Part shown: positions 42,673 through 51,088 of the stretch, piece after piece
How the letters are laid out: every line of letters starts with the position of its first letter
Position numbering within the stretch: position 1 is the stretch's first letter
DNA from: Nitrobacter sp. 62-23
GTDB taxonomy: Bacteria > Pseudomonadota > Alphaproteobacteria > Rhizobiales > Xanthobacteraceae
NCBI RefSeq assembly: GCF_001897285.1
Contig: NZ_MKSM01000100.1
Coordinates: 16,194-80,193, forward strand
Direction: 5' to 3'
DNA: 64,000 nt
Made by a program: the position numbers and the translations under genes
The notes under the pieces: model-generated
Seen by the model: the letters and a program-made list of their open reading frames with translations, nothing else
The model's database searches: none
What the model was told of the DNA's origin: nothing

Positions 42673-44193
42673 TCAGATTCGCCTATCCGGATTCAGCCGA
42701 TGTTCGACGAACAGCGAATATCGAGACATGCCGAAACAGAACACGAAGTAGATGATGCCTGTGAAGGCAAACCCGGTGAACAGCGTGGTTGGAGTCGCCC
42801 ATGTCGGATCCGCGAACGTGGCCCGCAAGCTCCCAAGCAGATCGAACAGCGCGACGATCGAGACGAGCGAGGTATCCTTGAACAAGGCGATAAAGCTGTT
42901 CACCAGTCCTGGAATGACATGCCGCAACGCCTGCGGCATCACGATCAGTCCCGTCGTCTTCCAGTACGACAGGCCAAGCGCGCTGGCGGCTTCCGCCTGC
43001 CCCCGCGGAATCGCGGCCAGGCCGCCGCGAATAACCTCGGCGTTATAGGCGCCGGCAAACAGCGCGATTCCGATCAGAACCCGGACCAGGCCATCGACGG
43101 TGAAGTTTCCGGGAAGAAAAAGCGGAAGCATGTAGGTTGCGAAAAACAGTACCGTGATGAGCGGAACGCCGCGCCAGAACTCGATGAAGGCGACCGAAGA
43201 AATCCGGATCAGCGGAATGGTGGAGCGCCGTCCCAGCGCCAGCGCGATCCCGACCGGTATCGACGATACGATGCCGGTCACCGACACCACGAGCGTCACC
43301 AGCAGACCGCCCCAGAGACGGGTATCGACCACAGGAAGTCCGCCACGATCGAGGTGCATCACCGCCATCACCACGCCAGCGCCGAGGAACGCTATCAGGC
43401 TCGTGAGCAACGCGCGCCAGCCCGTCCGGAAGGCGCCGTTCAGAAGAAAGAGCAGCAGCGACACGATCGCGGCTGTGCATGCAAAGTCGTACCAGACCGG
43501 CTGGTCGGAATTTTGCAGCCAGTCGCGGAGCTGGATCAGCGGCCATGCCAGAAAGTTCACCGCATCGCCGATCCATGCAACGGCATCTCCCGCGAGCCGC
43601 AAAACCGAACCCGTTCCGCCCGCCTCTCCTGACGCGGCGAGTTGCCGTCCGACGCTGCCGATGCCGTCGGCGAAACTCGACAGAAAACCGACGGTCCACG
43701 TCACGCCGAATCCGCTTACGCCTCCGCCATGCAGCAGAAAAAAAGCCACGATGGGAAACGCGACGAAGAACACGCCAGCGTTGAGGCTTTTCGCGGGCAA
43801 CCGCGGCACCAGAAGCGGCAGCAGCAAAACGGTGGCCAACAGGAACGTCAGATTCACCCGCCACCGCTCAGGCTCGGGATAGAAGCCATAAATGAATTGC
43901 GTGATCTTCGCCTGGACGAACGGCCAGCACGCGCCGACCGACTGTCCCGCATCCGAAGCCAGACACGATGTTCGATCCGCGCCTTCCCAGACCGCGTCCA
44001 CAAAAAGAAACCTGATCGTCGGGACGATGATGACCCACATCAGCACGATACCGACGATCGTCAGCAGCACGTTGCCCGGAGAATTGAGCAGACGGGTCCG
44101 CAGGAAGGCGAAAAAGCCTGTCGTTTTGATCGGGGTCGGCCGCTCCGGAACCAGATCGGCGCGAACGAACGACTGTGCGGGATGATCGGTCAT
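42673..44193 (-). CDS. aapM: General amino acid ABC transporter permease AapM, enlarged
   Basis: An inner-membrane permease of the Aap importer. The C-terminal 220 residues contain the transport domain with the EAA loop EAASALGLSYWKTTGLIVMPQALRH. The protein is 506 residues, whereas Rhizobium AapM is roughly 380-390 (from memory); the excess lies between about residues 150 and 285, with an extra hydrophobic stretch (PVWYDFACTAAIVSLLLFLLN) and a Gly/Ala-rich loop (GSVGRQLAASGEAGGTGSV). Its stop is 15 bases from aapP and its start overlaps the aapQ stop by 4 bases. Confidence 0.9.
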   Translation of the reverse strand: MTDHPAQSFVRADLVPERPTPIKTTGFFAFLRTRLLNSPGNVLLTIVGIVLMWVIIVPTIRFLFVDAVWEGADRTSCLASDAGQSVGACWPFVQAKITQFIYGFYPEPERWRVNLTFLLATVLLLPLLVPRLPAKSLNAGVFFVAFPIVAFFLLHGGGVSGFGVTWTVGFLSSFADGIGSVGRQLAASGEAGGTGSVLRLAGDAVAWIGDAVNFLAWPLIQLRDWLQNSDQPVWYDFACTAAIVSLLLFLLNGAFRTGWRALLTSLIAFLGAGVVMAVMHLDRGGLPVVDTRLWGGLLVTLVVSVTGIVSSIPVGIALALGRRSTIPLIRISSVAFIEFWRGVPLITVLFFATYMLPLFLPGNFTVDGLVRVLIGIALFAGAYNAEVIRGGLAAIPRGQAEAASALGLSYWKTTGLIVMPQALRHVIPGLVNSFIALFKDTSLVSIVALFDLLGSLRATFADPTWATPTTLFTGFAFTGIIYFVFCFGMSRYSLFVEHRLNPDRRI

Positions 44194-45395
44194 CCGCCCA
44201 TGCTCCTCGTAACGCGCCAGCCGTAGAAGCTCATGATCGCGCTGGTGACCAGCGAGATCAGCAGATAAACGCCCATCGTGATCGCGATGATTTCGATGGC
44301 CTGTCCGGTCTGGCTGAGCGTCGTGCCGGCGAATACCGAGAACAGGTCCGGATATCCGATGCCGACGGCCAGCGACGAATTCTTGGTGAGGTTGAGGTAT
44401 TGATTGGTCAGCGGCGGCAGAATGACGCGCATGGCTTGCGGCACCACGACCAGTCGCAGCGTGGATCCGCGCGAGAGCCCGAGCGAGGCTCCCGCCTCCA
44501 TCTGTCCCTTATGGACCGAGAGAATTCCGGCGCGCACGACTTCCGCGATGAACGCCGCCGTATATGTCGAAAGTGCGACCGCGAGCGCGACGAATTCCGG
44601 TGTCACGCGCGTGCCACCGGAGAAATTAAATCCCTTGAGAGCAGGCATCTCGAATGTGACGGGAATGCCGAAGACGAGTATCGTGGCCAGCGGAACGCCG
44701 ATCAACAATGCAAGAACATAGGGCCAAACCACAACGACTCGTCCGCTTTGAAAAAGCGCGCGGCGCGAATAACTGCGCAACAGCAGACAGCCGATGACGG
44801 CGGCCGCAATCGAGACCGTAAAGGCGACCAGTCCCTCATGCCCGATCGGCTTCGGAATGACGAGGCCGCGATTGTTGAGAAAGAATGCGTCGAAGATTGA
44901 AATGCTTTCCCTCGGACCCGGCAGCGCCCCCAGCACCGCAAGGTACCAGAACAGAATCTGGAACAGCAGCGGCAGGTTCCGAACCAGTTCCACATAGCCG
45001 CCGGAAATGCGCGATATCAGCCAGTTCGGCGACAGTCGGCCGAACGCCACGACGAAGCCGATGATCGTCGCGAAGACAATGCCGACCACAGATACCAGCA
45101 GCGTATTGAGAAGGCCGACCAGAAATACGCGGGTGTAGCTGTCGGTCTCGGAATATGGAATCAGAGTCTGGCTGACGCCGAAGCCGGCGGTTTGCGACAT
45201 GAATCCGAAGCCGGACGCGACGTGCTGCGCCGCGAGGTTTCCTCTCGCATTGTCGATGATCTCATAGCCGATCCAGACCAGGACGGCGACGAACAGCACT
45301 TGCAGCGCAAGCCCGCCCCAGCCAGCCTTTCCGCCGAGCGCGCGTCGCAGTTTCAGGAAGATCCGCGGCGGCGGTTTTCGAGGCTCGGCGACCAT
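44190..45395 (-). CDS. aapQ: General amino acid ABC transporter permease AapQ
   Basis: A 401-residue permease, the other half of the Aap channel; this length is usual for AapQ. An N-terminal helix (GGLALQVLFVAVLVWIGYEI), a long periplasmic loop with FGFMSQTAGFGVSQTLIPYSE (a typical AapQ/BztB segment), and the EAA loop EAGASLGLSRGSTLRLVVVPQAMR are visible. Overlaps aapM by 4 bases and follows aapJ by 17. Confidence 0.93.
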   Translation of the reverse strand: MVAEPRKPPPRIFLKLRRALGGKAGWGGLALQVLFVAVLVWIGYEIIDNARGNLAAQHVASGFGFMSQTAGFGVSQTLIPYSETDSYTRVFLVGLLNTLLVSVVGIVFATIIGFVVAFGRLSPNWLISRISGGYVELVRNLPLLFQILFWYLAVLGALPGPRESISIFDAFFLNNRGLVIPKPIGHEGLVAFTVSIAAAVIGCLLLRSYSRRALFQSGRVVVVWPYVLALLIGVPLATILVFGIPVTFEMPALKGFNFSGGTRVTPEFVALAVALSTYTAAFIAEVVRAGILSVHKGQMEAGASLGLSRGSTLRLVVVPQAMRVILPPLTNQYLNLTKNSSLAVGIGYPDLFSVFAGTTLSQTGQAIEIIAITMGVYLLISLVTSAIMSFYGWRVTRSMGG

Positions 45396-45412
45396 CGGTT
45401 CAAGCGTTGGCG

Positions 45413-46447
45413 CTAGCGGATCGGCGGCGCGTACTGAATGCCGCCCTGGTTCCAGAGCTTGTTGAGCCCCCGCGCGATTCCAAGCGGCGAGCCGGCGCCG
45501 ACATTACGATCGAACGACTCGCCGTAATTGCCGACGGCCGTGACGATGCGCGTCACCCAGTCCTTCGTGAGGCCGAGCTGTTCGCCGAAATTGCCATCAG
45601 TCCCGAAGACGCGCTTCAGTTCCGGCCGGTCCGATTTCGCCATCTCGTTGACGTTCTTCTGCGTGATACCGAGTTCTTCGGCGTTGATCATTGCAAACAG
45701 CGTCCATTTGACGAGATCGAACCACTGATCATCGCCGTGACGGACCATCGGACCGAGCGGCTCCTTTGATATCACTTCCGGCAGGACCGCATGATCGGCG
45801 GGAACGGAAAGTTTCAGCCGCTCGGCATAGAGCTGCGAAATATCCGATGTAAACACATCGCAGCGGCCTGATTCATAAGCCTTGACGGTCTCATCGGCGG
45901 TGCTGAAAGCGATGACCTCGTACTTCATCTTGTTGCTCTTGAAGTAGTCGGCAAGATTCTGTTCATTCGTGGTGCCGGTCTGGACGCAGACGGACGCGCT
46001 GTTCAATTCCAGCGCCGAATTGACCTTGAGGGATTTCCTGACCAGAAATCCCTGTCCGTCATAATAGGTCACGCCGGTGAAATTTCCGCCGAGCGAAGTG
46101 TCGCGCGAGAGCGTCCACGTCGTATTGCGCGACAGCACATCTATCTCGCCGGATTGCAGGGCGATAAACCGGTCCTTGGCGGACAGCGGGACAAACTTGA
46201 CCTTGCTCGGGTCGTTGAATATGGCGGCCGCGATGGCGCGGCAGACGTCCACGTCCAGCCCTGTCCAGTTGCCCTTGTCGTCGGGCGCCGAGAATCCGGG
46301 CAATCCCTGGCTGACGCCGCAGGACAGCATGCCTCGCGCCTTGACTGACTCCAGCGTAGTTTGCGGCTTCGCGGACTCCTGCGCAAATGCCGGCTGCAAC
46401 GAAAGGCCGGCGGCGAAAGCGAAAATGACGGCAAGTACGCATTTCAT
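45413..46447 (-). CDS. aapJ: General amino acid ABC transporter, substrate-binding protein AapJ
   Basis: A 344-residue periplasmic binding protein. Sec signal peptide MKCVLAVIFAFAAGLSLQPAFA (cleaved after AFA). Polar amino acid-binding family 3 features: GMLSCGVSQGLPGFSAPDDKG, GLDVDVCRAIAAAIF, and VCVQTGTTNEQNLADYF typical of AapJ/BztA. The end has ARGLNKLWNQGGIQYAPPIR. The ATG at 46447 is the sensible start. First gene of the operon, divergent from metC. Confidence 0.95.
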   Translation of the reverse strand: MKCVLAVIFAFAAGLSLQPAFAQESAKPQTTLESVKARGMLSCGVSQGLPGFSAPDDKGNWTGLDVDVCRAIAAAIFNDPSKVKFVPLSAKDRFIALQSGEIDVLSRNTTWTLSRDTSLGGNFTGVTYYDGQGFLVRKSLKVNSALELNSASVCVQTGTTNEQNLADYFKSNKMKYEVIAFSTADETVKAYESGRCDVFTSDISQLYAERLKLSVPADHAVLPEVISKEPLGPMVRHGDDQWFDLVKWTLFAMINAEELGITQKNVNEMAKSDRPELKRVFGTDGNFGEQLGLTKDWVTRIVTAVGNYGESFDRNVGAGSPLGIARGLNKLWNQGGIQYAPPIR

Positions 46448-46746
46448 GGCAATGCCTTTCAAGAACGTCAATGGATTGTCAATTTGTCGCTGTTCAGGCG
46501 CCCGGTCGATCAGCCGAGAGCGGGAACGGGTCGAAAACGCGGCAGGCCTCTCAACAACCGGTCAGCAGCGGGGTTCGAAACACCGGGCGGGTCGAATGTC
46601 AAATTCACTCCGCTGACGGGCAGGGTCAAGGGGTTGACGAGGGTCTTCCCCTTCCTGTTACTAACGCAATCACTCCGGAAACACGATTCAACAAGTTGAG
46701 GCAGGCTGCGGCAGCGGCAAAACGCCTCCTTTGCAGCGGCAGGCAG
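46448..46746. other. Divergent promoter region aapJ/metC
   Basis: 299 bases between divergent starts. A possible sigma-70-like promoter for metC is TTGACG (46634-46639) with TTACTA 18 bases later (46658-46663). No riboswitch was recognised. The text GTCGAATGTCAAATTCACTCC near 46590 resembles the palindrome arm at 2569-2583. Confidence 0.3.
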
Positions 46747-47943
46747 ATGACTCTTTCAAAGGGCGACGAATCCTCGGATTCGCTTCGAGCGGAAACCAGA
46801 CTGGTCGTTTCGGGTCGAGACACCGAGGCCCAGAAAGGGTTCGTCAATCCCCCGGTCGTTCGCGGCTCGACCGTGCTCTATCCGACCGCGGATGATCTGC
46901 ATGCCCATCGCGGAGAATTCCACTACGGACGGCACGGCACTCCGACCACCCGCGCCTTGCAGGATGCTTTGGCGGCGCTGGAAGGCCCGCAGTGTGCAGG
47001 GGTCGGCCTCGTTCCATCGGGCGTGTCCGCGATCACCACTGCGCTGCTGTCGATTCTGAAGACCGGCGACCACATTCTCGTCTGCGACAACGTCTATCGT
47101 CCCACGCGGAATTTCTGCGACGGGATCCTGGCGCGCTATGGAGTTGAAACCACATATTTCGATCCGCTGGTCGGCTCAGACATCGCCGCACTGTTCCGGC
47201 CCGATACCCGCGCCGTCATGGTCGAGGCTCCCGGCTCCCAGTCCATGGAAATGCCGGACGTCCCGGCGATCGCCGCGGCCGCGCATGCGCGAGGAGCGCT
47301 CGTGGTCGACGACAACACATGGGCAACCCCGCTGTTCCGCCGCGCGCTCGAGCAAGGCGTGGACATCAGCATTCAGGCCGCGACCAAATACATCGGCGGG
47401 CACTCCGACATCATGTTCGGAACCATATCCGCCAACGCCAAGGCCTGGCCCGCGATCTCCGAAGGCATTCGCCTGCTTGGCGTCTGCGCCGGACCCGACG
47501 ATGTGTTTCTGGCGTTGCGGGGATTGCGCACCCTTGCCGTCAGGCTGCGGCATCACCAGCAAGCCGCGCTCGACGTCGCGCAGTGGCTCGCGAAACGGCC
47601 CGAAGTCGCAAGAATCCTGCATCCTGCGTTGCCCGGCGATCCCGGACACGCGATCTGGAAGCGCGATTTCACCGGCGCGCCCGGACTGTTCAGCATCGTC
47701 CTCAAGCCCGCGCCACAACAGGCCGTCGATGCGCTGCTCGATACGGTGAAGCTGTTTGGCATGGGCTACTCCTGGGGTGGCTACGAGAGCCTCATCATTC
47801 CGTTCGATTGCGCCGCATACCGCACCGCGACGAGCTGGGCGCCGGGAGGGCCGACGCTACGGTTGCACATCGGTCTCGAAGACGTCGACGATCTCAAGGC
47901 CGATCTAGAACGAGGATTTGAGGCTTTCAACGCACGACAGTGA
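46747..47943 (+). CDS. metC: Cystathionine beta-lyase MetC
   Basis: A 398-residue PLP enzyme that cleaves cystathionine to homocysteine, pyruvate and ammonia in methionine synthesis. The Cys/Met metabolism PLP family is shown by HYGRHGTPTTRALQDALAALEG, the PLP Lys at about residue 214 in IQAATKYIGGHSDIMFGTI, and GYSWGGYESLIIPFD near the end. The ATG at 46747 (MTLSKGDES) matches the family N terminus; upstream open frame is ignored. Placement next to aapJQMP is the arrangement known in Rhizobium (from memory). Confidence 0.93.
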   Translation: MTLSKGDESSDSLRAETRLVVSGRDTEAQKGFVNPPVVRGSTVLYPTADDLHAHRGEFHYGRHGTPTTRALQDALAALEGPQCAGVGLVPSGVSAITTALLSILKTGDHILVCDNVYRPTRNFCDGILARYGVETTYFDPLVGSDIAALFRPDTRAVMVEAPGSQSMEMPDVPAIAAAAHARGALVVDDNTWATPLFRRALEQGVDISIQAATKYIGGHSDIMFGTISANAKAWPAISEGIRLLGVCAGPDDVFLALRGLRTLAVRLRHHQQAALDVAQWLAKRPEVARILHPALPGDPGHAIWKRDFTGAPGLFSIVLKPAPQQAVDALLDTVKLFGMGYSWGGYESLIIPFDCAAYRTATSWAPGGPTLRLHIGLEDVDDLKADLERGFEAFNARQ

Positions 47944-48069
47944 GCATGGCCTCCGGCCCAAACCATTCGCCTGTCAAATTTGTTTCGGCGCGCCGGAATA
48001 AAAGAATTTGATCCACTGCCAAATGCCGATAGCCTGACCCTTCGACCGACATTCGTTGACAGGGAACCC

Positions 48070-49761
48070 ATGGGAAGCCTCGTTCTTCTCGATCTGATGG
48101 GCGGCATCGCGCTTTTGCTCTGGGGCCTGCATATGGTCCGGAGCGGAATCCTGCGCGCCTTCGGTCCGGACCTGCGCTGGTTTCTGGGCAAGGCGCTTCG
48201 CAATCGTTTTGCCGCTTTTGGCGCCGGCCTTGGTCTCACCGCCCTGCTCCAGAGCAGCACCGCCACGGGCCTGATCACCAGCTCGTTTGCGGCGGAAGGC
48301 CTTGTAAACCTTGTTCCGGCGCTCGCGATCATGCTCGGCGCGAATGTCGGAACCACGCTGATCGTTCAGGTGCTGTCGTTCGATATCTCCGCGGTCGCGC
48401 CGATCTTCTTCCTGATCGGACTTGTAGCCTTCCGCAGCGGCGCCCGCTCCCGCGTCAAGGATGTCGGCCGTGTCTTCATCGGCCTTGGCCTGATGCTGCT
48501 GGCGCTCCATATCCTGCTGACGACGCTTGCGCCGGCTGAAAATGCACCGGGTGCGCGGGTTTTCCTGAACGCCATCACCGGCGATCCTGTCCTGTGCATT
48601 ATCATCGGGGCCGTTACAACGTGGGCGGTACATTCCAGCGTGGCGAGCGTGCTTCTGGTCATGTCGCTCGCATATTCCCACTTCGTTTCGCCCTATGCGG
48701 CCTTCGCGCTGGTGCTCGGCGCAAACATCGGCAGCGCCCTCAATCCGGTCTTCGAAGGTGTCCGGCGCGACAATCCCGCGAGCTATCGGCTGCCGCTCGG
48801 CAACATGCTCAACCGGCTTGTCGGGGTGTTGCTGGTCGCGCCATTTCTGCACCCGATCGTGGATGTCATGCTGGCGTGGCAGCCGAACCTCGCCAAGGCA
48901 ACCGCGGCGTTTCACATTGCGTTCAATGTCATGACCGCGATCCTTTTTATCGGTTTGCTCGACGGCGTGGCGCGCATGCTCGTGCGGCTTCTTCCCGACA
49001 AGGCGACGGAGACCGATCCGTCGCGGCCTCGTTATCTCGACGAGAGCGCGCTGGAAACGCCTTCGCTCGCGCTCGCCGACGCCGCGCGCGAAACGCTCCG
49101 CATGGGCGATGTGGTGGAAGCCATGCTGGGCAAGGTGATGGACGCGATGATGACCAACGACAAGTCGCTGGTCGATCAGGTCTCGCGGATGGATGACAGC
49201 GTCGACGGTCTCGATGAAGCGATCAAGCTGTACCTCACCAAGCTGACCCGCGGCAGCCTCGATGAACGCGAGGGGCATCGCGCGATGGAGATCATCGCAT
49301 TCGCCATCAACCTCGAACATATCGGCGACATCGTCGACAAGAACCTGAGCGAACTCGCCACCAAGAAAATCAGGCGCCGCTTTCAGTTCTCACCCGAAGG
49401 CGCCGACGAACTTTTGGCATTTCACAAGCGAGTCATGGATTCGCTTCGTATCGCCTTCGGTATCTTCATGTCCGGCAACGCCGATGAAGCTCGCGGGCTG
49501 ATCGCGGAGAAAGTCGCGCTGCGCAACTTCGAACTCGCGGCGACCGAGCGGCATCTCGATCGATTGCGCGAGGGACGCCTCGAAACGGTCGAAACGACGT
49601 CGCTGCACCTCGACGTGCTGCGCGATCTGCGGCGGATCCATTCACACATCTGCTCGGTTGCTTATCCGGTCCTCGATGCGGCAGGCCAGCTTTCCGCTTT
49701 ACGGCAGAACGAAACCGATTTGTTGGGGATTTCCACGCCGGCGGATATGTCCCCACGGTAG
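48070..49761 (+). CDS. Na/Pi cotransporter family protein with PhoU-like domain
   Basis: A 563-residue membrane protein. Two NptA-type repeats hold the hallmark QSSTA motifs: GLTALLQSSTATGLITSSF and, in the second repeat, VTTWAVHSSVASVLLVMSL, where the Gln is replaced. About eight membrane segments span residues 5-310. From about 345 to 545 a PhoU-like helical domain follows (MGDVVEAMLGKVMDAMM..., FAINLEHIGDIVDKNL). It probably moves inorganic phosphate or arsenate with sodium. The ATG at 48070 has AGGGAA just upstream. The TAG stop lies at the edge of a palindromic repeat. Confidence 0.88.
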   Translation: MGSLVLLDLMGGIALLLWGLHMVRSGILRAFGPDLRWFLGKALRNRFAAFGAGLGLTALLQSSTATGLITSSFAAEGLVNLVPALAIMLGANVGTTLIVQVLSFDISAVAPIFFLIGLVAFRSGARSRVKDVGRVFIGLGLMLLALHILLTTLAPAENAPGARVFLNAITGDPVLCIIIGAVTTWAVHSSVASVLLVMSLAYSHFVSPYAAFALVLGANIGSALNPVFEGVRRDNPASYRLPLGNMLNRLVGVLLVAPFLHPIVDVMLAWQPNLAKATAAFHIAFNVMTAILFIGLLDGVARMLVRLLPDKATETDPSRPRYLDESALETPSLALADAARETLRMGDVVEAMLGKVMDAMMTNDKSLVDQVSRMDDSVDGLDEAIKLYLTKLTRGSLDEREGHRAMEIIAFAINLEHIGDIVDKNLSELATKKIRRRFQFSPEGADELLAFHKRVMDSLRIAFGIFMSGNADEARGLIAEKVALRNFELAATERHLDRLREGRLETVETTSLHLDVLRDLRRIHSHICSVAYPVLDAAGQLSALRQNETDLLGISTPADMSPR

Positions 49762-49797
49762 AGTCCTTCCCCGTTTCATGAAAACGGTGAAAGACTC
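49761..49797. repeat. Palindrome, GTCTTTCAC family (degenerate copy)
   Basis: GAGTCCTTCCCCGTTTCATG followed by AAAACGGTGAAAGACTC, an imperfect inverted repeat related to 41792-41834. The stop codon TAG of the preceding gene (49759-49761) is at its left edge, where the other copy has CTAG. Confidence 0.75.
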
Positions 49798-49812
49798 CAG
49801 GTTCTCGGCTTC

Positions 49813-49889
49813 ATGCGTTTTCTTCACGCGAACCGAATTCCATCCTCGGGTCAAGCCCGAGGACATGCTTCGCTCGAAAACGCTATAGC
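49813..49889 (-). repeat. Dispersed repeat, family A (reverse copy)
   Basis: Reads GCGTTTTCTTCACGCGAACC on the plus strand and ends GCTTCGCTCGAAAACGCT, i.e. the complement of the other copies. An inner hairpin TCCTCGGG/CCCGAGGA replaces the central part, as in the copy at 63724. Lies between convergent genes. Confidence 0.85.
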
Positions 49890-49898
49890 GGACGCAGT

Positions 49899-50222
49899 TC
49901 AGGTCGATGACTGGCGTCCGTTGAGGATGATGAAATAGACGTTACGGAAATATACCACAAGTCCGAGAGCCTGGCCGGCAATGAACACCGGATCGCGCCG
50001 GTACAACGCGTAGGCCAGAAGAAGCGTCCCGCCTCCGATCGAGAAAAACCAGAACGCAACCGGGATCACGCTTTTTCGCGCGCGCTCCGAAGCGATCCAC
50101 TGCACGACAAAACGCATCGTGAAGAGCGCTTGCGCGACGAAGCCGAGCACGACCCAGCCGTCGAACTTGGTGACGAATACATCGTAGAGATAGCTGGACA
50201 GCATACCGACCGTATCAGTCAT
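49899..50222 (-). CDS. Lipid A biosynthesis N-terminal domain protein (small membrane protein)
   Basis: A 107-residue protein of the LABN family. Three or so membrane segments are visible, with the family marks GFVAQALFTMRFVVQWIASERARKSVIPVAFWFFSIGGG and YALYRRDPVFIAGQALGLVVYFRNVYFI. Such small proteins accompany polyprenyl-phosphate glycosyltransferases and probably help flip or position lipid-linked sugars. The ATG at 50222 overlaps the end of the GT2 gene by 8 bases, so both are co-translated. Confidence 0.88.
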   Translation of the reverse strand: MTDTVGMLSSYLYDVFVTKFDGWVVLGFVAQALFTMRFVVQWIASERARKSVIPVAFWFFSIGGGTLLLAYALYRRDPVFIAGQALGLVVYFRNVYFIILNGRQSST

Positions 50223-50976
50223 GACCCATGATCTCGGTTGCAACAGGCGTGGATTTTTTCCGTCGGATCAGCCACCACACGCCGGCGAGGTCCATGATCC
50301 CGATCCACAGTCGATCGAAGAAGCCATAGTTCGACACGCCCGAACGTCGTGGCCGATCGGTCACGTCGACGTAGGCGACGTCATAGCCTTCACGCCGCAC
50401 CAGCGCCGGCAGAAACCGGTGCAGGCCATCGAAGTAAGGCAGTGACAGGAACACCTCCCGCCGCAAGGCTTTCAATCCGCAGCCGGTGTCGCGCGTGCCG
50501 TCGCTCAGTATCCGGCTTCGCACCCCATTGGCGATCCGCGACTGAAATTTCTTGAATCCGGTATCCTTGCGTCCGACGCGCTGGCCGGCGGCAAGACCGA
50601 TGCGTGCGCCGCCGTTTTCGATCGCCGCTATCAGGTCAGGCAAAAACGCCGGATTGTTCTGGCCGTCGCCGTCGAGCGTCGCAACGATCGTGCCGCGCGC
50701 CGCGCGCACCCCGGTCCGGATCGCCGCCGATTGTCCTGATGATTTTTCATGGCGGATCTGACGCACGTTGCCGCGCCGGGCCATGATCACCGCCAGCCGC
50801 TCGCCGGTCGCGTCGGTCGAGCCATCATTAACGTAGACGATTTCGTAATTCCATCGTCCGTCGAGCGCCGCGGTGATCTCCTCGACGAGAGGCGCGACAT
50901 TGTCCGCCTCGTTGCGCACGGGCACAACAATGGAAACCGTCGGCACAGTCGTGCTGTTAGGCATGTCGTCGTTCAT
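50215..50976 (-). CDS. Family 2 glycosyltransferase, polyprenyl-phosphate sugar synthase type
   Basis: A 253-residue GT2 enzyme resembling dolichol-phosphate mannose synthase, ArnC or RgtE. The GT-A fold is visible: VSIVVPVRNEADNVAPLVEEI, YEIVYVNDGSTDATGE, the metal-binding motif ATLDGDGQNNPAFLPDL, DTGCGLKALRREVF, and FLPALVRREGYDVAYVDV with RRSGVSNYGF near the end. It probably loads a sugar onto undecaprenyl or dodecaprenyl phosphate at the inner membrane. The ATG at 50976 (MNDDMPNST) begins the domain; the open frame upstream is not used. Overlaps the LABN gene. Confidence 0.88.
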   Translation of the reverse strand: MNDDMPNSTTVPTVSIVVPVRNEADNVAPLVEEITAALDGRWNYEIVYVNDGSTDATGERLAVIMARRGNVRQIRHEKSSGQSAAIRTGVRAARGTIVATLDGDGQNNPAFLPDLIAAIENGGARIGLAAGQRVGRKDTGFKKFQSRIANGVRSRILSDGTRDTGCGLKALRREVFLSLPYFDGLHRFLPALVRREGYDVAYVDVTDRPRRSGVSNYGFFDRLWIGIMDLAGVWWLIRRKKSTPVATEIMGHD

Positions 50977-51088
50977 TGTTCCGATTGGTCCGCCGCTCAG
51001 ATCCCCACGCAAAGTGGTCTGGCCGCGTCCGCTTCTTATGGCGCGCAAGCGCTGTGAGCAACCCTTTATGGGCCTTCCGCGAGATATC

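Noticed and set aside
46448..46746. SAM-II-type riboswitch before metC
   Set aside because: The expected conserved core was not recognisable in the leader; only a plain promoter candidate is noted.
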